A stretch of 64,000 bases of DNA from Lutibacter sp. B2 (lineage in GTDB: Bacteria; Bacillota; Clostridia; Peptostreptococcales; Thermotaleaceae). The notes under the pieces were generated by a model. That model saw nothing but the letters and a program-made list of their open reading frames with translations. It ran no database searches and had not been told where the DNA came from. Where the stretch lies: positions 1 through 64,000 of the forward strand of contig JADPRS010000005.1 of NCBI GenBank assembly GCA_015686845.1, read 5' to 3'. Both the position numbers and the translations under genes were made by a program. How positions within the stretch are numbered: position 1 is the stretch's first letter; each line of letters starts with the position of its first letter. Positions 45,501 to 53,743 of the stretch are shown piece by piece.

Positions 45501-47440
45501 ATCATAAAAGCATTGAAGGGGTTACTGAACAAATAAAAAGTATTATAAATTTATTAAAAGAAAAACAAAGTAACGATGGAGGATTTGGGTCAAAATTAGG
45601 AATGAATAGTGTGATTGCTACTGCTAGGGTTACGCAAGCACTTATAGCTAATGAAATAAATCCGTTATATGACAAAAGATGGATGAAAAATAAAAAAACA
45701 GTTATGGATAATATGTTGAAAAATAAATATGAACATCCAACAGATATAAGCAAATCAGGTTTTTCTAAATTTGGTGGAGGAGCACTTGATTATCATTCTA
45801 CCTATTATGCATTTGCAGCTTTTACAGATATGTATTCAAATGAATCTATGTTTAAAAGGTTTGCAAAAAAATATGATAAAAAAATTATTGCAGGGGAAAT
45901 TAGAAAAATAGATATTCTACAGAAAGACCCAAATAAGATATTTAAGATGTTAATGGGACAACCATTAAAGCTTCAAGTAGCTGCATTTGATAATCAAGAT
46001 AACTGGATAGAAAATCCTGCTATTATATGGACCTCTTCTGATGAAGAAAAAGCTACTGTGAAAGATGGTTTTGTAGAAGCGAAAACTATAGGGCAAGTAA
46101 CTATTACAGCAACTATTAAAGATACAAAGATAAAAAACAGTATCAAAATCAGTATAGAAGATTCAGGGATTAAAAATATAAAAATTCAGTGCAATAAAGA
46201 TAAAATTAGAGTTGGAGATACTATAGAATTAAAATCTCAAGGTTTTAACAAAATAGATCAGCCGTTAGAAGGACTATCATTTACTTGGGAAGTGGATAAT
46301 AAAGACGTTGCTAAATTATATGAGAGGGAAGGAAAAATGTATTTAGAAGGGTTAACTAAAGGGAAAATCGTTTTAAAAACGAAGTTAAAAAATCAACCTA
46401 ATATAAAACATGAAATGTCTATAGATGTGATAGATAAAAAATTAGCCAAGGTAAAGGTAAGCGTAGAAGGTCTAGACGAAACGATTGTACCACTAACTGA
46501 AATAGAAGTAGAAAATTTAGATTTAGGGAAATATGGTAATGGAAGTTGTATTTTAGAAGAGAATCCAACAGCAATGAATACAGTAATTGCTGCATTACAA
46601 AAAAACAATATAGATTGTATGGATAATGAACAATTTTATGCAGGGGGAGAATTATCTAGAATTACTAACATTAAAGGAATGAAAGAAAGTGCTGAAGGAT
46701 TACCTTATAGTGGTTGGTTGTATTTCATTAATAATGATTTTCCAAAAACACATGCAAAAGAAACCCAAATCCATAAAGGAGATACGATTAGTCTTGTTTA
46801 TTTAAAAGATTATAGAAACCAATTTTATGCATATTTTGATAAAAATGAAAAAAAGGTTAAGACAAGTACAAGTTTTACTATCAATTTGAAAGAAAATGTG
46901 AGTAAAGATAAAGCTATGGATGAGCATGAAAAGAAGAATATAGAGAATGCTCAAATATTTGTAGATGGAAAGCCATATGTAGTAGAAGGTAAAAATGTAG
47001 TAACAGATCAAGATGGAAATGCTGTATTGAAGTTTGAAAAAGAGGGAGAATATCATATCACTGCAACAAGAATCACAGGTGGTGTTGTAGATATTACGAA
47101 ACCTCACTGTAAAGTGATTGTAACGAATGAATTAGAACAATTTGAAGTAAAACTAAGTAATGAAAAATATTCAAAAGGTGAAGAAGCAAGATTAACCATG
47201 ATTATAACAAATAGTGACGAAGAACCTTCTAACATGCTTTGTAAAATCCAGCTATGTGATGAAAGTAACAAAGTATTAAAAGCAAGTAGTATAGAAAAAG
47301 TACTAGAGGGTAATGGAAAAACAACTTTAGCACCAGGATTTTCTATACCCGATGAGGGACGTTATAAAATAAAAATATTCTTATCAGATGGAAAAGAAGA
47401 AAATATATTTGAACCAACGAAAACAATAGAGATTAACTAA
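42524..47440 (+). CDS. Giant secreted protein with two barrels, Ig repeats and DUF4430
   Basis: 1638 residues: signal peptide (1-28), Ig/Big-like domains (about 30-440, including two nearly identical 104-residue copies at 132-235 and 236-339), a first (alpha/alpha)6 barrel (about 441-728), a Big_2 domain (730-822), a second barrel (823-1125), two Big domains (1126-1305), DUF4430 (about 1306-1450; PYSGWLYFINNDFP) and a C-terminal beta region. No SLH repeats, LPxTG or lipobox are visible, so attachment is unclear; it may bind other surface proteins. Two barrels for one DUF4430 domain is unusual. First gene of the riboswitch-3 unit. Confidence 0.82.
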   Translation: MNKRLMSIFLIIALLFSCVPSLDSVYAEVEYQEHVLIKSEGEEIDQRQITVGESIILYAEVEDNQGKKVTDYSMKDTKYSWTSQDETKATVSNNVYGIGTITGIDPGTFKVIVESIDRKNCEPKEIEITVIEDKLKYEGHVKINNEPEKKEIKVGEEIDLYAIVVDEKGEEILDWEDNSKYTNYKWESKNTEVLKIEVDQWDTYAAKVKAIASGKAVLRIESEDCEPKEIEITVIEDKLKYEGHVKINNEPEKKEIKVGEEIDLYAIVVDEKGEEILDWEDNSKYTNYKWESKNTEVLKIEVDQWDTYAAKVKAIASGKAVLRIESENCEPKEIEITVIDDKPVPQEGEIASINISLDQDIEEIECGRNIKLNVMAKDSKEKEIKKPHIVWKIEPKDSATIDDNHIFHASKSGSICIKATTEKVDKNPIESNTLSLKVIQSKTREEKINEAIDNLKIRYKNPTFYGSDGLSDKYIGELALALRYSGMNIEEINKTKKIFSTDAGAYSLLNTSKNIMTLIAVNEDLKEEVEKILDDSFVFYKDNDVDAEKLIYAIIALDMADAEYNKTEAVKALISMMKKDSDGKNYIESYEHIDVNLTAKAMIALSKHKEIEGATDVIDGIKKCLKSLQSESGLIKDDSTSGIGESCSVTAELIQGIIALEEDPLDEYWTIEDKYGNKNNLVDAVLACRDGQRFKKSLNGSVANIQTDAAIAALADLKSGKSMYHELKYVKAGVPSKIEITNEEHIEVVEGDTVEIKATVYDKDNNVVRNESIQWESSDLEKATVENGLVKALGDGVVKIKVYLEKNQDIFDEITINIKAGTSPEILKQRLKEEIEFLKAHYEAYDQYEFVAAPASIISGIDEIKVQEKLQTYRKYTSTYQYATLIISALGAELEPRNIELEGSKKNSVDILRSHQIKEGKNKGQFIINNYSDTDSIETLGYSIIALDMADADYDKESATKALIKLLEDPNIKMKLGQDEVKIKAVALTAFANHKSIEGVTEQIKSIINLLKEKQSNDGGFGSKLGMNSVIATARVTQALIANEINPLYDKRWMKNKKTVMDNMLKNKYEHPTDISKSGFSKFGGGALDYHSTYYAFAAFTDMYSNESMFKRFAKKYDKKIIAGEIRKIDILQKDPNKIFKMLMGQPLKLQVAAFDNQDNWIENPAIIWTSSDEEKATVKDGFVEAKTIGQVTITATIKDTKIKNSIKISIEDSGIKNIKIQCNKDKIRVGDTIELKSQGFNKIDQPLEGLSFTWEVDNKDVAKLYEREGKMYLEGLTKGKIVLKTKLKNQPNIKHEMSIDVIDKKLAKVKVSVEGLDETIVPLTEIEVENLDLGKYGNGSCILEENPTAMNTVIAALQKNNIDCMDNEQFYAGGELSRITNIKGMKESAEGLPYSGWLYFINNDFPKTHAKETQIHKGDTISLVYLKDYRNQFYAYFDKNEKKVKTSTSFTINLKENVSKDKAMDEHEKKNIENAQIFVDGKPYVVEGKNVVTDQDGNAVLKFEKEGEYHITATRITGGVVDITKPHCKVIVTNELEQFEVKLSNEKYSKGEEARLTMIITNSDEEPSNMLCKIQLCDESNKVLKASSIEKVLEGNGKTTLAPGFSIPDEGRYKIKIFLSDGKEENIFEPTKTIEIN
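42917..43540 (+). repeat. Two tandem 312-bp coding repeats
   Basis: Copy 1 (42917-43228) and copy 2 (43229-43540) are almost identical DNA, each coding one 104-residue Ig-like domain that begins EDKLKYEGHV and ends EIEITVI. I see only scattered base changes, such as AAGCTA/AAGTTA near the start of each copy. A third, diverged copy precedes them. The near identity indicates a recent duplication and possible length variation between strains. Confidence 0.92.
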
Positions 47441-47448
47441 AGGGGACA

Positions 47449-49065
47449 ATGATGAATATGACAAGAAAAAATAGGTTTCTTGGATTTGTATTAAGCTTTA
47501 TATTACTCATCACAGCCCAATGGAGTATAGCTTATGCAGATACTACTTTACCAACAAAATACGATTTAAGAGAAGAAAATAGAGTGACGTCTGTTAAAGA
47601 TCAAGGAAAAATCAATGGATGTTGGGCTTTTGCAGCCCTTTCTTCCCTTGAATCAAATATAAAATATAGGGAAAATCGTGAAATGGATTTTTCGGAAAAT
47701 AATATGTTGACCCAACATGGATTTGATTTAACATCAAAGAATGGGGGAAACATGTACATGGCAACAGCATATCTTGCTAGTTGGAAAGGCACAGTATTAG
47801 AAGAAAAAGATACTTATCCATTAGTAGGTCAAAATCCTATCAATAGAGGAATTATGAATGCTGATTACAAGGTGCAAGATGTAATATTTATCCCTAAAAG
47901 AGAAAACTTTAAAGATAATGACAAAATAAAAAAAGCTGTTAAAGAGTATGGTGCAGTTTATACAAATATAAAATGGAACGATGCTTATTACAACAGAGAG
48001 CAAAAATCATACCAAAATAGTAGCGCTAAAGGATTTGATCATGCTGTTTCTATTGTAGGATGGGATGATGATTATTCAAAGGATAACTTTTTAGGGGATG
48101 AAAAATATGGAGATGGTGCATTCATCTGCAAAAACAATTGGGACACGAATTGGGGAGATAAGGGATATTTTTATGTTTCTTATTATGATTTTAACATTGG
48201 AAATACAGATGATGCTGTTTTTTTAGGGAATAATGGTAAAGTCTATAATAATATTTATCAATATGATGAACTTGGACAAACAGATATGACTGGTTTTGCA
48301 AAGGATACAGGGTGGTTTACAAATGTATTTGAAGCTGAAAATTACAAAGAGAAATTAAAAGGGGTAAGTTTTTATACAACTGGAGAAGATTCAACCTATG
48401 AGATTTGGATTGTTAGAGATTTTAATAATATCGATTCATTGAAAAATAAAGCAAAAATAAAATCTGGAAAGATTACATCTATGGGGTATCATACTATTTC
48501 ATTGAATGATATTGCGCTCGATCCAAATGAAAAATTTGCTGTAATAGTAAAGCTTACTACAAAAGGAAGCAAAGACCCAATTTCGATTGAAAGTCCTAAA
48601 GGAGAGTTTTCAAGTAAAGCAAAAGCAAATGAAAATGAGAGTTTTATCAGTAGCAATGGAGAAAATTGGACAGACTTAACGACTCGAGAGGCTAATACGA
48701 ATGTATGTTTAAAAGCTTTTACAAATAGTGAGAAAATTGTTCTAAAAGAGAATGATTTAAAAATAGAGCAAATAGACAAAAAAGATTTTTTAAACGGAGA
48801 AGAAGTTTTTGTAAAAGTAAAAATAAAAAACGAAGGAAGCAAAGAGCAAAAAGTTGCGTTGATGGTTGGTTTATATGATGAAAATAATCAAATGATCAAT
48901 CATAGCTATATGAATGAAAAGATAAAATCAACAGAAGAAATGAAATTATCAGCTTCTGTATTTGTTCCAAAGAGCGGAAAGTACAAGGTAAAAGGCTTTG
49001 TATGGGATGATTCAGATAAAGGTATTTGTTATATGAAAGAGCCAATAGAATTGAATATACAATAG
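47449..49065 (+). CDS. Secreted papain-like (C1) cysteine protease with lectin-like domain
   Basis: 538 residues (ATG 47452, also possible, has better spacing from AAAGGGG). Signal peptide (about 1-30) and a mature start resembling LPTKYDLREENRVTSVKDQG. Catalytic residues: Gln in KDQGK, Cys58 in NGCWAFA, His198 in FDHAVSIVGWDDD and Asn229 in KNNWDTNWG. A beta-sandwich lectin-like domain (about 285-425) and a CARDB-like C-terminal domain follow. There is no obvious anchor. It lies between two B12-riboswitch-controlled binding-protein genes with 8- and 13-base gaps. It could mature the large surface proteins or digest host or environmental B12-carrier proteins; both are inference. Confidence 0.9.
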   Translation: MMNMTRKNRFLGFVLSFILLITAQWSIAYADTTLPTKYDLREENRVTSVKDQGKINGCWAFAALSSLESNIKYRENREMDFSENNMLTQHGFDLTSKNGGNMYMATAYLASWKGTVLEEKDTYPLVGQNPINRGIMNADYKVQDVIFIPKRENFKDNDKIKKAVKEYGAVYTNIKWNDAYYNREQKSYQNSSAKGFDHAVSIVGWDDDYSKDNFLGDEKYGDGAFICKNNWDTNWGDKGYFYVSYYDFNIGNTDDAVFLGNNGKVYNNIYQYDELGQTDMTGFAKDTGWFTNVFEAENYKEKLKGVSFYTTGEDSTYEIWIVRDFNNIDSLKNKAKIKSGKITSMGYHTISLNDIALDPNEKFAVIVKLTTKGSKDPISIESPKGEFSSKAKANENESFISSNGENWTDLTTREANTNVCLKAFTNSEKIVLKENDLKIEQIDKKDFLNGEEVFVKVKIKNEGSKEQKVALMVGLYDENNQMINHSYMNEKIKSTEEMKLSASVFVPKSGKYKVKGFVWDDSDKGICYMKEPIELNIQ

Positions 49066-49078
49066 AGGAGATTAGGAT

Positions 49079-52000
49079 ATGATAAAAAGAAAAACAGGTA
49101 GTTTATTATTATCGTTGTTATTCCTATTATCATTAACGGCTACTTCATTTGCACAAATTGATTTTAAAGTTGATGTAGATGATGGTAACATCAAAATGAA
49201 CGGAACAACAGAAGATAGCAATAAAGTTGTTGTGGTACAAATTAATGATGGAAAGAAAAAGGTTTATTTTGACCAAGGGTTAACAGATGGAAATGGGAAA
49301 TTTCACTTTCGAACTCAGTTAAAAGCTAATAATGATTACCGTGGATATTTTTTAACAGAGGGGGAGCAACAAAATTTTATATTTAAAACAGAAAAAAAAG
49401 AAATTATCATAGAAAAAAAGACCAATAAAGAGAAAATTAAAGAAGTAGTAGATGGATTAAGAAAGTATTATAAAAATGATAAAGATGAATTCGATTTTAA
49501 AGAAGCAATAGGTTATTATCATACAAGTGAAGACATAACTAATGGTATTGCTACAATAAAATCAAAATACAAAAAGAATTCAGAACTTGATTATGCAACA
49601 GGTTATGCAGGAAATATTATAGGGATGATTGCGAGTGGACTCAATCTAACTACTACTGAAGATGTAAGCACCCTTGTAAAAGCACAAAAACCAAGTGGGT
49701 TATTTGAAATAAGAAATGAGAGTGGTCAATCTACTCAAACGTCTTGGAGTATTGTAGCCCTTGATATGATAAAAGCAAAATACAATGAAGAAGCTGCTCT
49801 AAAAGCTCTTATAGAATTACAAGATAGATCAGGTAGCTTTGGAAGTATTGATCATACTGCTATGTGTATGATGGCTCTTGAGAAGCATAAGAATATAGAT
49901 GGTGTTACTGAAAGTATCAATAGAGCTAAAAAATATTTATTAGAAAACAAGAAAAATATCATTGAAAATAAAAATGTATATACTGTAGCTACAGTGATAC
50001 AAGGACTTGTTTCTATAGGGGAAAATCCTTTATCTAATACATGGACTATAGATAATAAAAGTATGCTAAGTGCTTTATTAAGACATATGAAACAACAAGA
50101 AAGTTTTGGAAGTCGTAGTGCAAATGAACAAGCCTTTATGGCCCTTGCAGATTTGTATAAAAAAGAGTCGATGTTTACAAAGACTAGTGTAAGCAATGAA
50201 GGATTTGAACGTTTATTTGTAGAACAAGAAAATTCTCAAACAGACAACACTAAACCAGATATTACTGTTCCTGAAAAGAAAATAATGGTTACTCTTTCTA
50301 TAAAAGGATATAAAGGAACGACTTTATCAGAGCAAGAAGTAGAAATTAAAAAAGATGAAAGTTTATGGGATGTTACAAAGAGGATGCTTGATAAAAATGG
50401 GAAATCTTATCATATAAAGACGGATGGATTTGTAGATAGTATAGATGGCCAGAATACACGAGATAAAGGCGCTTATAGTGGATGGATGGTTAATGTTAAT
50501 AACGAAACTATAAATACAGGAGTAGAGAGTTATGAATTAAATGGTGGAGAAAGAATACGTTGGTTCTATACCTTGGATTATAGAACAGATACAAGAAATA
50601 CAGGTGAATCAAGTGCAGAAATAAAGGATGAAGTAGAAAATCAAATAGATGCAGCAAAAAATATTATAGATAATAAAAATGTAAGTGAAAATGATATTAA
50701 AAAAGCAATGAAAGAGGTATCTTTTAAATTAAAAGAGAAGGCAGACAAAATAAATTCAAAAGCAGATGCTAAAGCTTTCGTAAAAGATGTAAAAAATATG
50801 TCTAAAGTAATGGAGAAAGCTGTAGATAAAATTAAAACAGAAGAAGGAGCAAAGGAGTTAGCGAACGAAAGTATCGATATAGTGAAAACATTAATAAAAT
50901 CTGCTGAACAAGTAAATGAAAATGATGATAAAAAAGAAATCAGTGAAGCAGCAGCAGAAAATATGAAAATGATCCTTAAAGCAATGGATAAAATCAAGAG
51001 TAAAGAAGCAAATGAAATTGCAGGAGATATTATTGAGTCTGCAGGAAATCTAATGAAAAAAATAGGAAAAGAAAATTCTAAAGAAATCAAAGAAAAAGCA
51101 GTACAAGTAGCAAATAAAGCATTAAAAAAAGCTAGTACTAAAATAGTTGAGAAAAATCAGGTAAAAGTAGAGAAGAAAAAGGTAATTGCTAAAATAGATG
51201 CCGAGAGTTTAAAAGATTTAGCAAAAACAGCAGCAAATATTGCAAAAGATATGAAAGAAAAATTAAAGAAAAATGATATCGTAGCAAATCAAGTATTTGA
51301 AAAGAAAGTAACAATAGAAATTCCTCATATGGATCAACCAGAAGTAGAAATAAATCTACCAGCAAACATGATGAAAAGTTTAAAAGAAAATGGAATTGAA
51401 AAAGTATCCATTCAAACAGAGGTGGCATCATTTGATGTGACACCAAAGACTTTTGGAGAAAAAGTAATAGATCAAGAAATTAGTCTGAGTGCAAAAAAAG
51501 TAGATAAAGATAATCTTCTTGAACTTGTAAGAAACAAAGTGCCAGAAAATAGTATTATCGTTGATTTAAATGTAAGCGTAGGGCAAGAAAAAGTAACTCA
51601 ATTTGAAGAGCCTATTACAATAAGTATTCCATATGAAGGAGAAGTAAAGATAGGGGAAAAAGTAGAAGTATTTTATTTAAAAGACGATGGAAATATTGAA
51701 TCTATGGGTGGAGTGTATGACTCCGTTACAAAGACTGTAATGTTTAAAACTTCTCACTTTAGTAAATATTTTGCTAAGATAGTAGATGAAGCAGAAGATG
51801 ATATATTGAAGAATACATTTAAAGATCTTAAAGGTTATGATTGGGCAAAAGAAGCTATTGAAACTATGGCAAATGAAAAAATTATCAATGGTCGTGGAGA
51901 AGCTATGTTTGACCCAACTGCAAATATTACAAGAGCAGAATTTGCAACATTAGTTACAAAAATGATGGGATATGATACTGAAAATATGAATGTATCATTC

Positions 52001-52363
52001 ATAGATGTAGAAAAAGATGCTTGGTACTATAATTATGTAGGAGCAACATACAAAAATGGATTAATTAATGGACGAAGTACAGCTGTATTTGATCCAAATG
52101 GAAAAATTACAAGACAAGAAATGGCAGTCATAGTTGCAAAAGTACTTGAGAAAAAAGGATATGATAAAGCAGAGTCAAAAGAATTAAATATATTTAATGA
52201 TAAAGAAAATATTACATCATGGGCAAAAGATTCTGTAAGCTTATGCGTAAAAGAAAAAATAATTAGTGGAATGGGCAATAATACATTTGCACCAGCACAA
52301 AATGCGAATAGAGCACAAGCGACTGTAATATTGTATAAACTTTACAATTTAATTAAAAAATAA
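49079..52363 (+). CDS. SLH-anchored barrel + DUF4430 surface protein
   Basis: 1094 residues: signal peptide (1-25), an Ig-like domain (about 26-105), a barrel domain (about 128-366; TQTSWSIVALDMIKA, DHTAMCMMALEKHKN), DUF4430 (about 401-503; DKGAYSGWMVNVNNETI and the ERIRWFYTLDY strand), a helical stalk (about 515-690), a ZU5-like beta region (690-905) and three SLH repeats (about 915-1094). It is closely related to 36642-42041 and 57736-60897 over the last 600 residues. Third gene of the riboswitch-3 unit, followed by a terminator. Confidence 0.87.
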   Translation: MIKRKTGSLLLSLLFLLSLTATSFAQIDFKVDVDDGNIKMNGTTEDSNKVVVVQINDGKKKVYFDQGLTDGNGKFHFRTQLKANNDYRGYFLTEGEQQNFIFKTEKKEIIIEKKTNKEKIKEVVDGLRKYYKNDKDEFDFKEAIGYYHTSEDITNGIATIKSKYKKNSELDYATGYAGNIIGMIASGLNLTTTEDVSTLVKAQKPSGLFEIRNESGQSTQTSWSIVALDMIKAKYNEEAALKALIELQDRSGSFGSIDHTAMCMMALEKHKNIDGVTESINRAKKYLLENKKNIIENKNVYTVATVIQGLVSIGENPLSNTWTIDNKSMLSALLRHMKQQESFGSRSANEQAFMALADLYKKESMFTKTSVSNEGFERLFVEQENSQTDNTKPDITVPEKKIMVTLSIKGYKGTTLSEQEVEIKKDESLWDVTKRMLDKNGKSYHIKTDGFVDSIDGQNTRDKGAYSGWMVNVNNETINTGVESYELNGGERIRWFYTLDYRTDTRNTGESSAEIKDEVENQIDAAKNIIDNKNVSENDIKKAMKEVSFKLKEKADKINSKADAKAFVKDVKNMSKVMEKAVDKIKTEEGAKELANESIDIVKTLIKSAEQVNENDDKKEISEAAAENMKMILKAMDKIKSKEANEIAGDIIESAGNLMKKIGKENSKEIKEKAVQVANKALKKASTKIVEKNQVKVEKKKVIAKIDAESLKDLAKTAANIAKDMKEKLKKNDIVANQVFEKKVTIEIPHMDQPEVEINLPANMMKSLKENGIEKVSIQTEVASFDVTPKTFGEKVIDQEISLSAKKVDKDNLLELVRNKVPENSIIVDLNVSVGQEKVTQFEEPITISIPYEGEVKIGEKVEVFYLKDDGNIESMGGVYDSVTKTVMFKTSHFSKYFAKIVDEAEDDILKNTFKDLKGYDWAKEAIETMANEKIINGRGEAMFDPTANITRAEFATLVTKMMGYDTENMNVSFIDVEKDAWYYNYVGATYKNGLINGRSTAVFDPNGKITRQEMAVIVAKVLEKKGYDKAESKELNIFNDKENITSWAKDSVSLCVKEKIISGMGNNTFAPAQNANRAQATVILYKLYNLIKK

Positions 52364-52376
52364 AGTAACAGATAAT

Positions 52377-52410
52377 GAAAACTGATAGCATGTGCTATCA
52401 GTTTCTTCAT
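52377..52410 (+). terminator. Terminator of the riboswitch-3 unit
   Basis: GAAAACTGATAGCA (52377-52390) pairs with TGCTATCAGTTTC (52393-52405), followed by TTCAT. The T-run is short. Confidence 0.7.
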
Positions 52411-52448
52411 GTAAAAGATTGAATGAGAGAAAGTAGTAAGTAAAAATA

Positions 52449-52477
52449 TTGAAAGAAATACAATAAAGTGATACACT
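52449..52477 (+). promoter_or_regulatory. Sigma-A promoter of riboswitch unit 4
   Basis: TTGAAA (52449-52454), 17-base spacer, TACACT (52472-52477), about 35 bases before the riboswitch. Confidence 0.7.
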
Positions 52478-52511
52478 TTAGAAAGTAAATAATAATTTTA
52501 AAATATATTGT

Positions 52512-52702
52512 CTTTGTTAAGGGAAAAGGGTGAAAAACCCTTGCTGTAGTCGCAGCTGTAATCGGTGATGAAAAGTAGAATATGCCACTGTCGAGTTATC
52601 TACTAGATGGGAAGGTCTACTTTGAAGATGATCCGTGAGCCAGAAGACCTGACTTGACATGCTTCAATGTACCTCCGACCTAGAGGTGATTGAAGATATA
52701 TG
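52512..52702 (+). promoter_or_regulatory. Cobalamin riboswitch 4
   Basis: Same aptamer form as riboswitch 1: AAGGGAAAAGGGTGAAAAAC (52519-52538), GCTGTAGTCGCAGCTGTAA, ATGCCACTG, GGGAAGG, GATCCGTGAGCCAGAAGACC. The last hairpin CTTCAAT..ACCTC / GAGGT..ATTGAAG (52662-52695) has the loop CGACCTA; CGAC is complementary to GTCG in L5. It controls the DUF4430 lipoprotein, ECF transporter, barrel protein and SLH protein. Confidence 0.93.
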
Positions 52703-52737
52703 TAGAATGCTCATTTTGTGTGTATAACATATATCTT

Positions 52738-52770
52738 TAACCTCTTTCTGGTCTGGGAAGGGGTTATTTA
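52738..52770 (+). terminator. Riboswitch 4 expression-platform terminator
   Basis: AACCTCTTTC (52739-52748) pairs with GGAAGGGGTT (with two G-T pairs) and is followed by ATTTATTAT, a weak T-run. The antiterminator is striking: AAGATATATG (52693-52702) pairs with CATATATCTT (52728-52737) and AGAGGT (52682-52687) with ACCTCT (52740-52745). Confidence 0.7.
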
Positions 52771-52796
52771 TTATGTAGTAAATGGAGGGGTTTTAT

Positions 52797-53735
52797 ATGA
52801 AAAAAATAATATCATTTTTTCTAGCTATAATGTTTGTATTTCTATGTATAGGCTGTAACCAACAAGATAGTGTAGAAACTGGTAAGGTAAATGTAATCAT
52901 TTCAAAAGATTTTGGAAACAAAGAGTTATCTAAGAAAAATGTAGATTTTTCAAAAGATTTAAGTGTTATGGAAGTGATGGAAGAAAACTTTAAGGTAGAG
53001 ACTGCTTATGGTGGAGGATTTATAAATGCAATTGATGGTCTCAAATCAGGATTTACAGGTGTAAAGGATAAAAAGAAGAAAGATTGGTTTTATTATGTAA
53101 ATGGGATACTTGCTCAAGTGGGAGCAGAGGATTATTATTTAACCCCAAATGATTTTATAATATGGGACTATCATGACTGGGACAATAATATTTATGGTTC
53201 GAGTATTATTGGTGCTTATCCTATGAATTTTACCAATGGACAGGAAGGCGATTTGTTTAAGACAGAAATTTTACATACGAAAGAGTATGAAAAGGAAAGT
53301 CAAGAAGTAAGCACATTTTTAAAGAAAAAAGGATTAGAAAATATAGATGTAAAAAACTTAAAAGAAGAAGGATTAGAAAATATACAAACAAACACAATTG
53401 TTATTGGAACATGGGAAGAAATATCTCAAATAGATTATTTGAAGGATTTTTATAAAAATGGAAATAAAACCGGATTGTTTTTCAGAATTGAAAAAGACAT
53501 ACAAGCTTTAAATAGTAAAGGTAATATTACTGATGAATATGAAAAGGGTGCTGTAATTACTTCTATGGTGAAAGAGTATGGAGTTTCAACAAGTATATGG
53601 TTGGTGACGGGAAATGATGAGAAATGTATAAAAAAAGCAGTAAAACTTCTTTATGAAACTCCAGAAAAGATAAAAGGTAAATTTTCTATTATTGTAACAG
53701 AAAATGAAATGATCAATATTCCGACAAATAAGTAG
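52797..53735 (+). CDS. DUF4430 lipoprotein, predicted corrinoid-binding partner of the ECF transporter
   Basis: 312 residues from ATG 52797 behind GGAGGGG. The lipobox CIGC places the mature N-terminal Cys at about residue 20, so it is tethered to the outer membrane face. DUF4430 spans about 28-155 with TAYGGGFINAIDGL, DWFYYVNGILAQVGAEDYY and FIIWDYHDW. The C-terminal domain (about 160-305) is shared with 22561-23667. It is the first gene after riboswitch 4 and nine bases before ecfT. ECF systems normally lack binding proteins, so a lipoprotein feeding an ECF complex would be atypical. Confidence 0.85.
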   Translation: MKKIISFFLAIMFVFLCIGCNQQDSVETGKVNVIISKDFGNKELSKKNVDFSKDLSVMEVMEENFKVETAYGGGFINAIDGLKSGFTGVKDKKKKDWFYYVNGILAQVGAEDYYLTPNDFIIWDYHDWDNNIYGSSIIGAYPMNFTNGQEGDLFKTEILHTKEYEKESQEVSTFLKKKGLENIDVKNLKEEGLENIQTNTIVIGTWEEISQIDYLKDFYKNGNKTGLFFRIEKDIQALNSKGNITDEYEKGAVITSMVKEYGVSTSIWLVTGNDEKCIKKAVKLLYETPEKIKGKFSIIVTENEMINIPTNK

Positions 53736-53743
53736 GTGATTTT

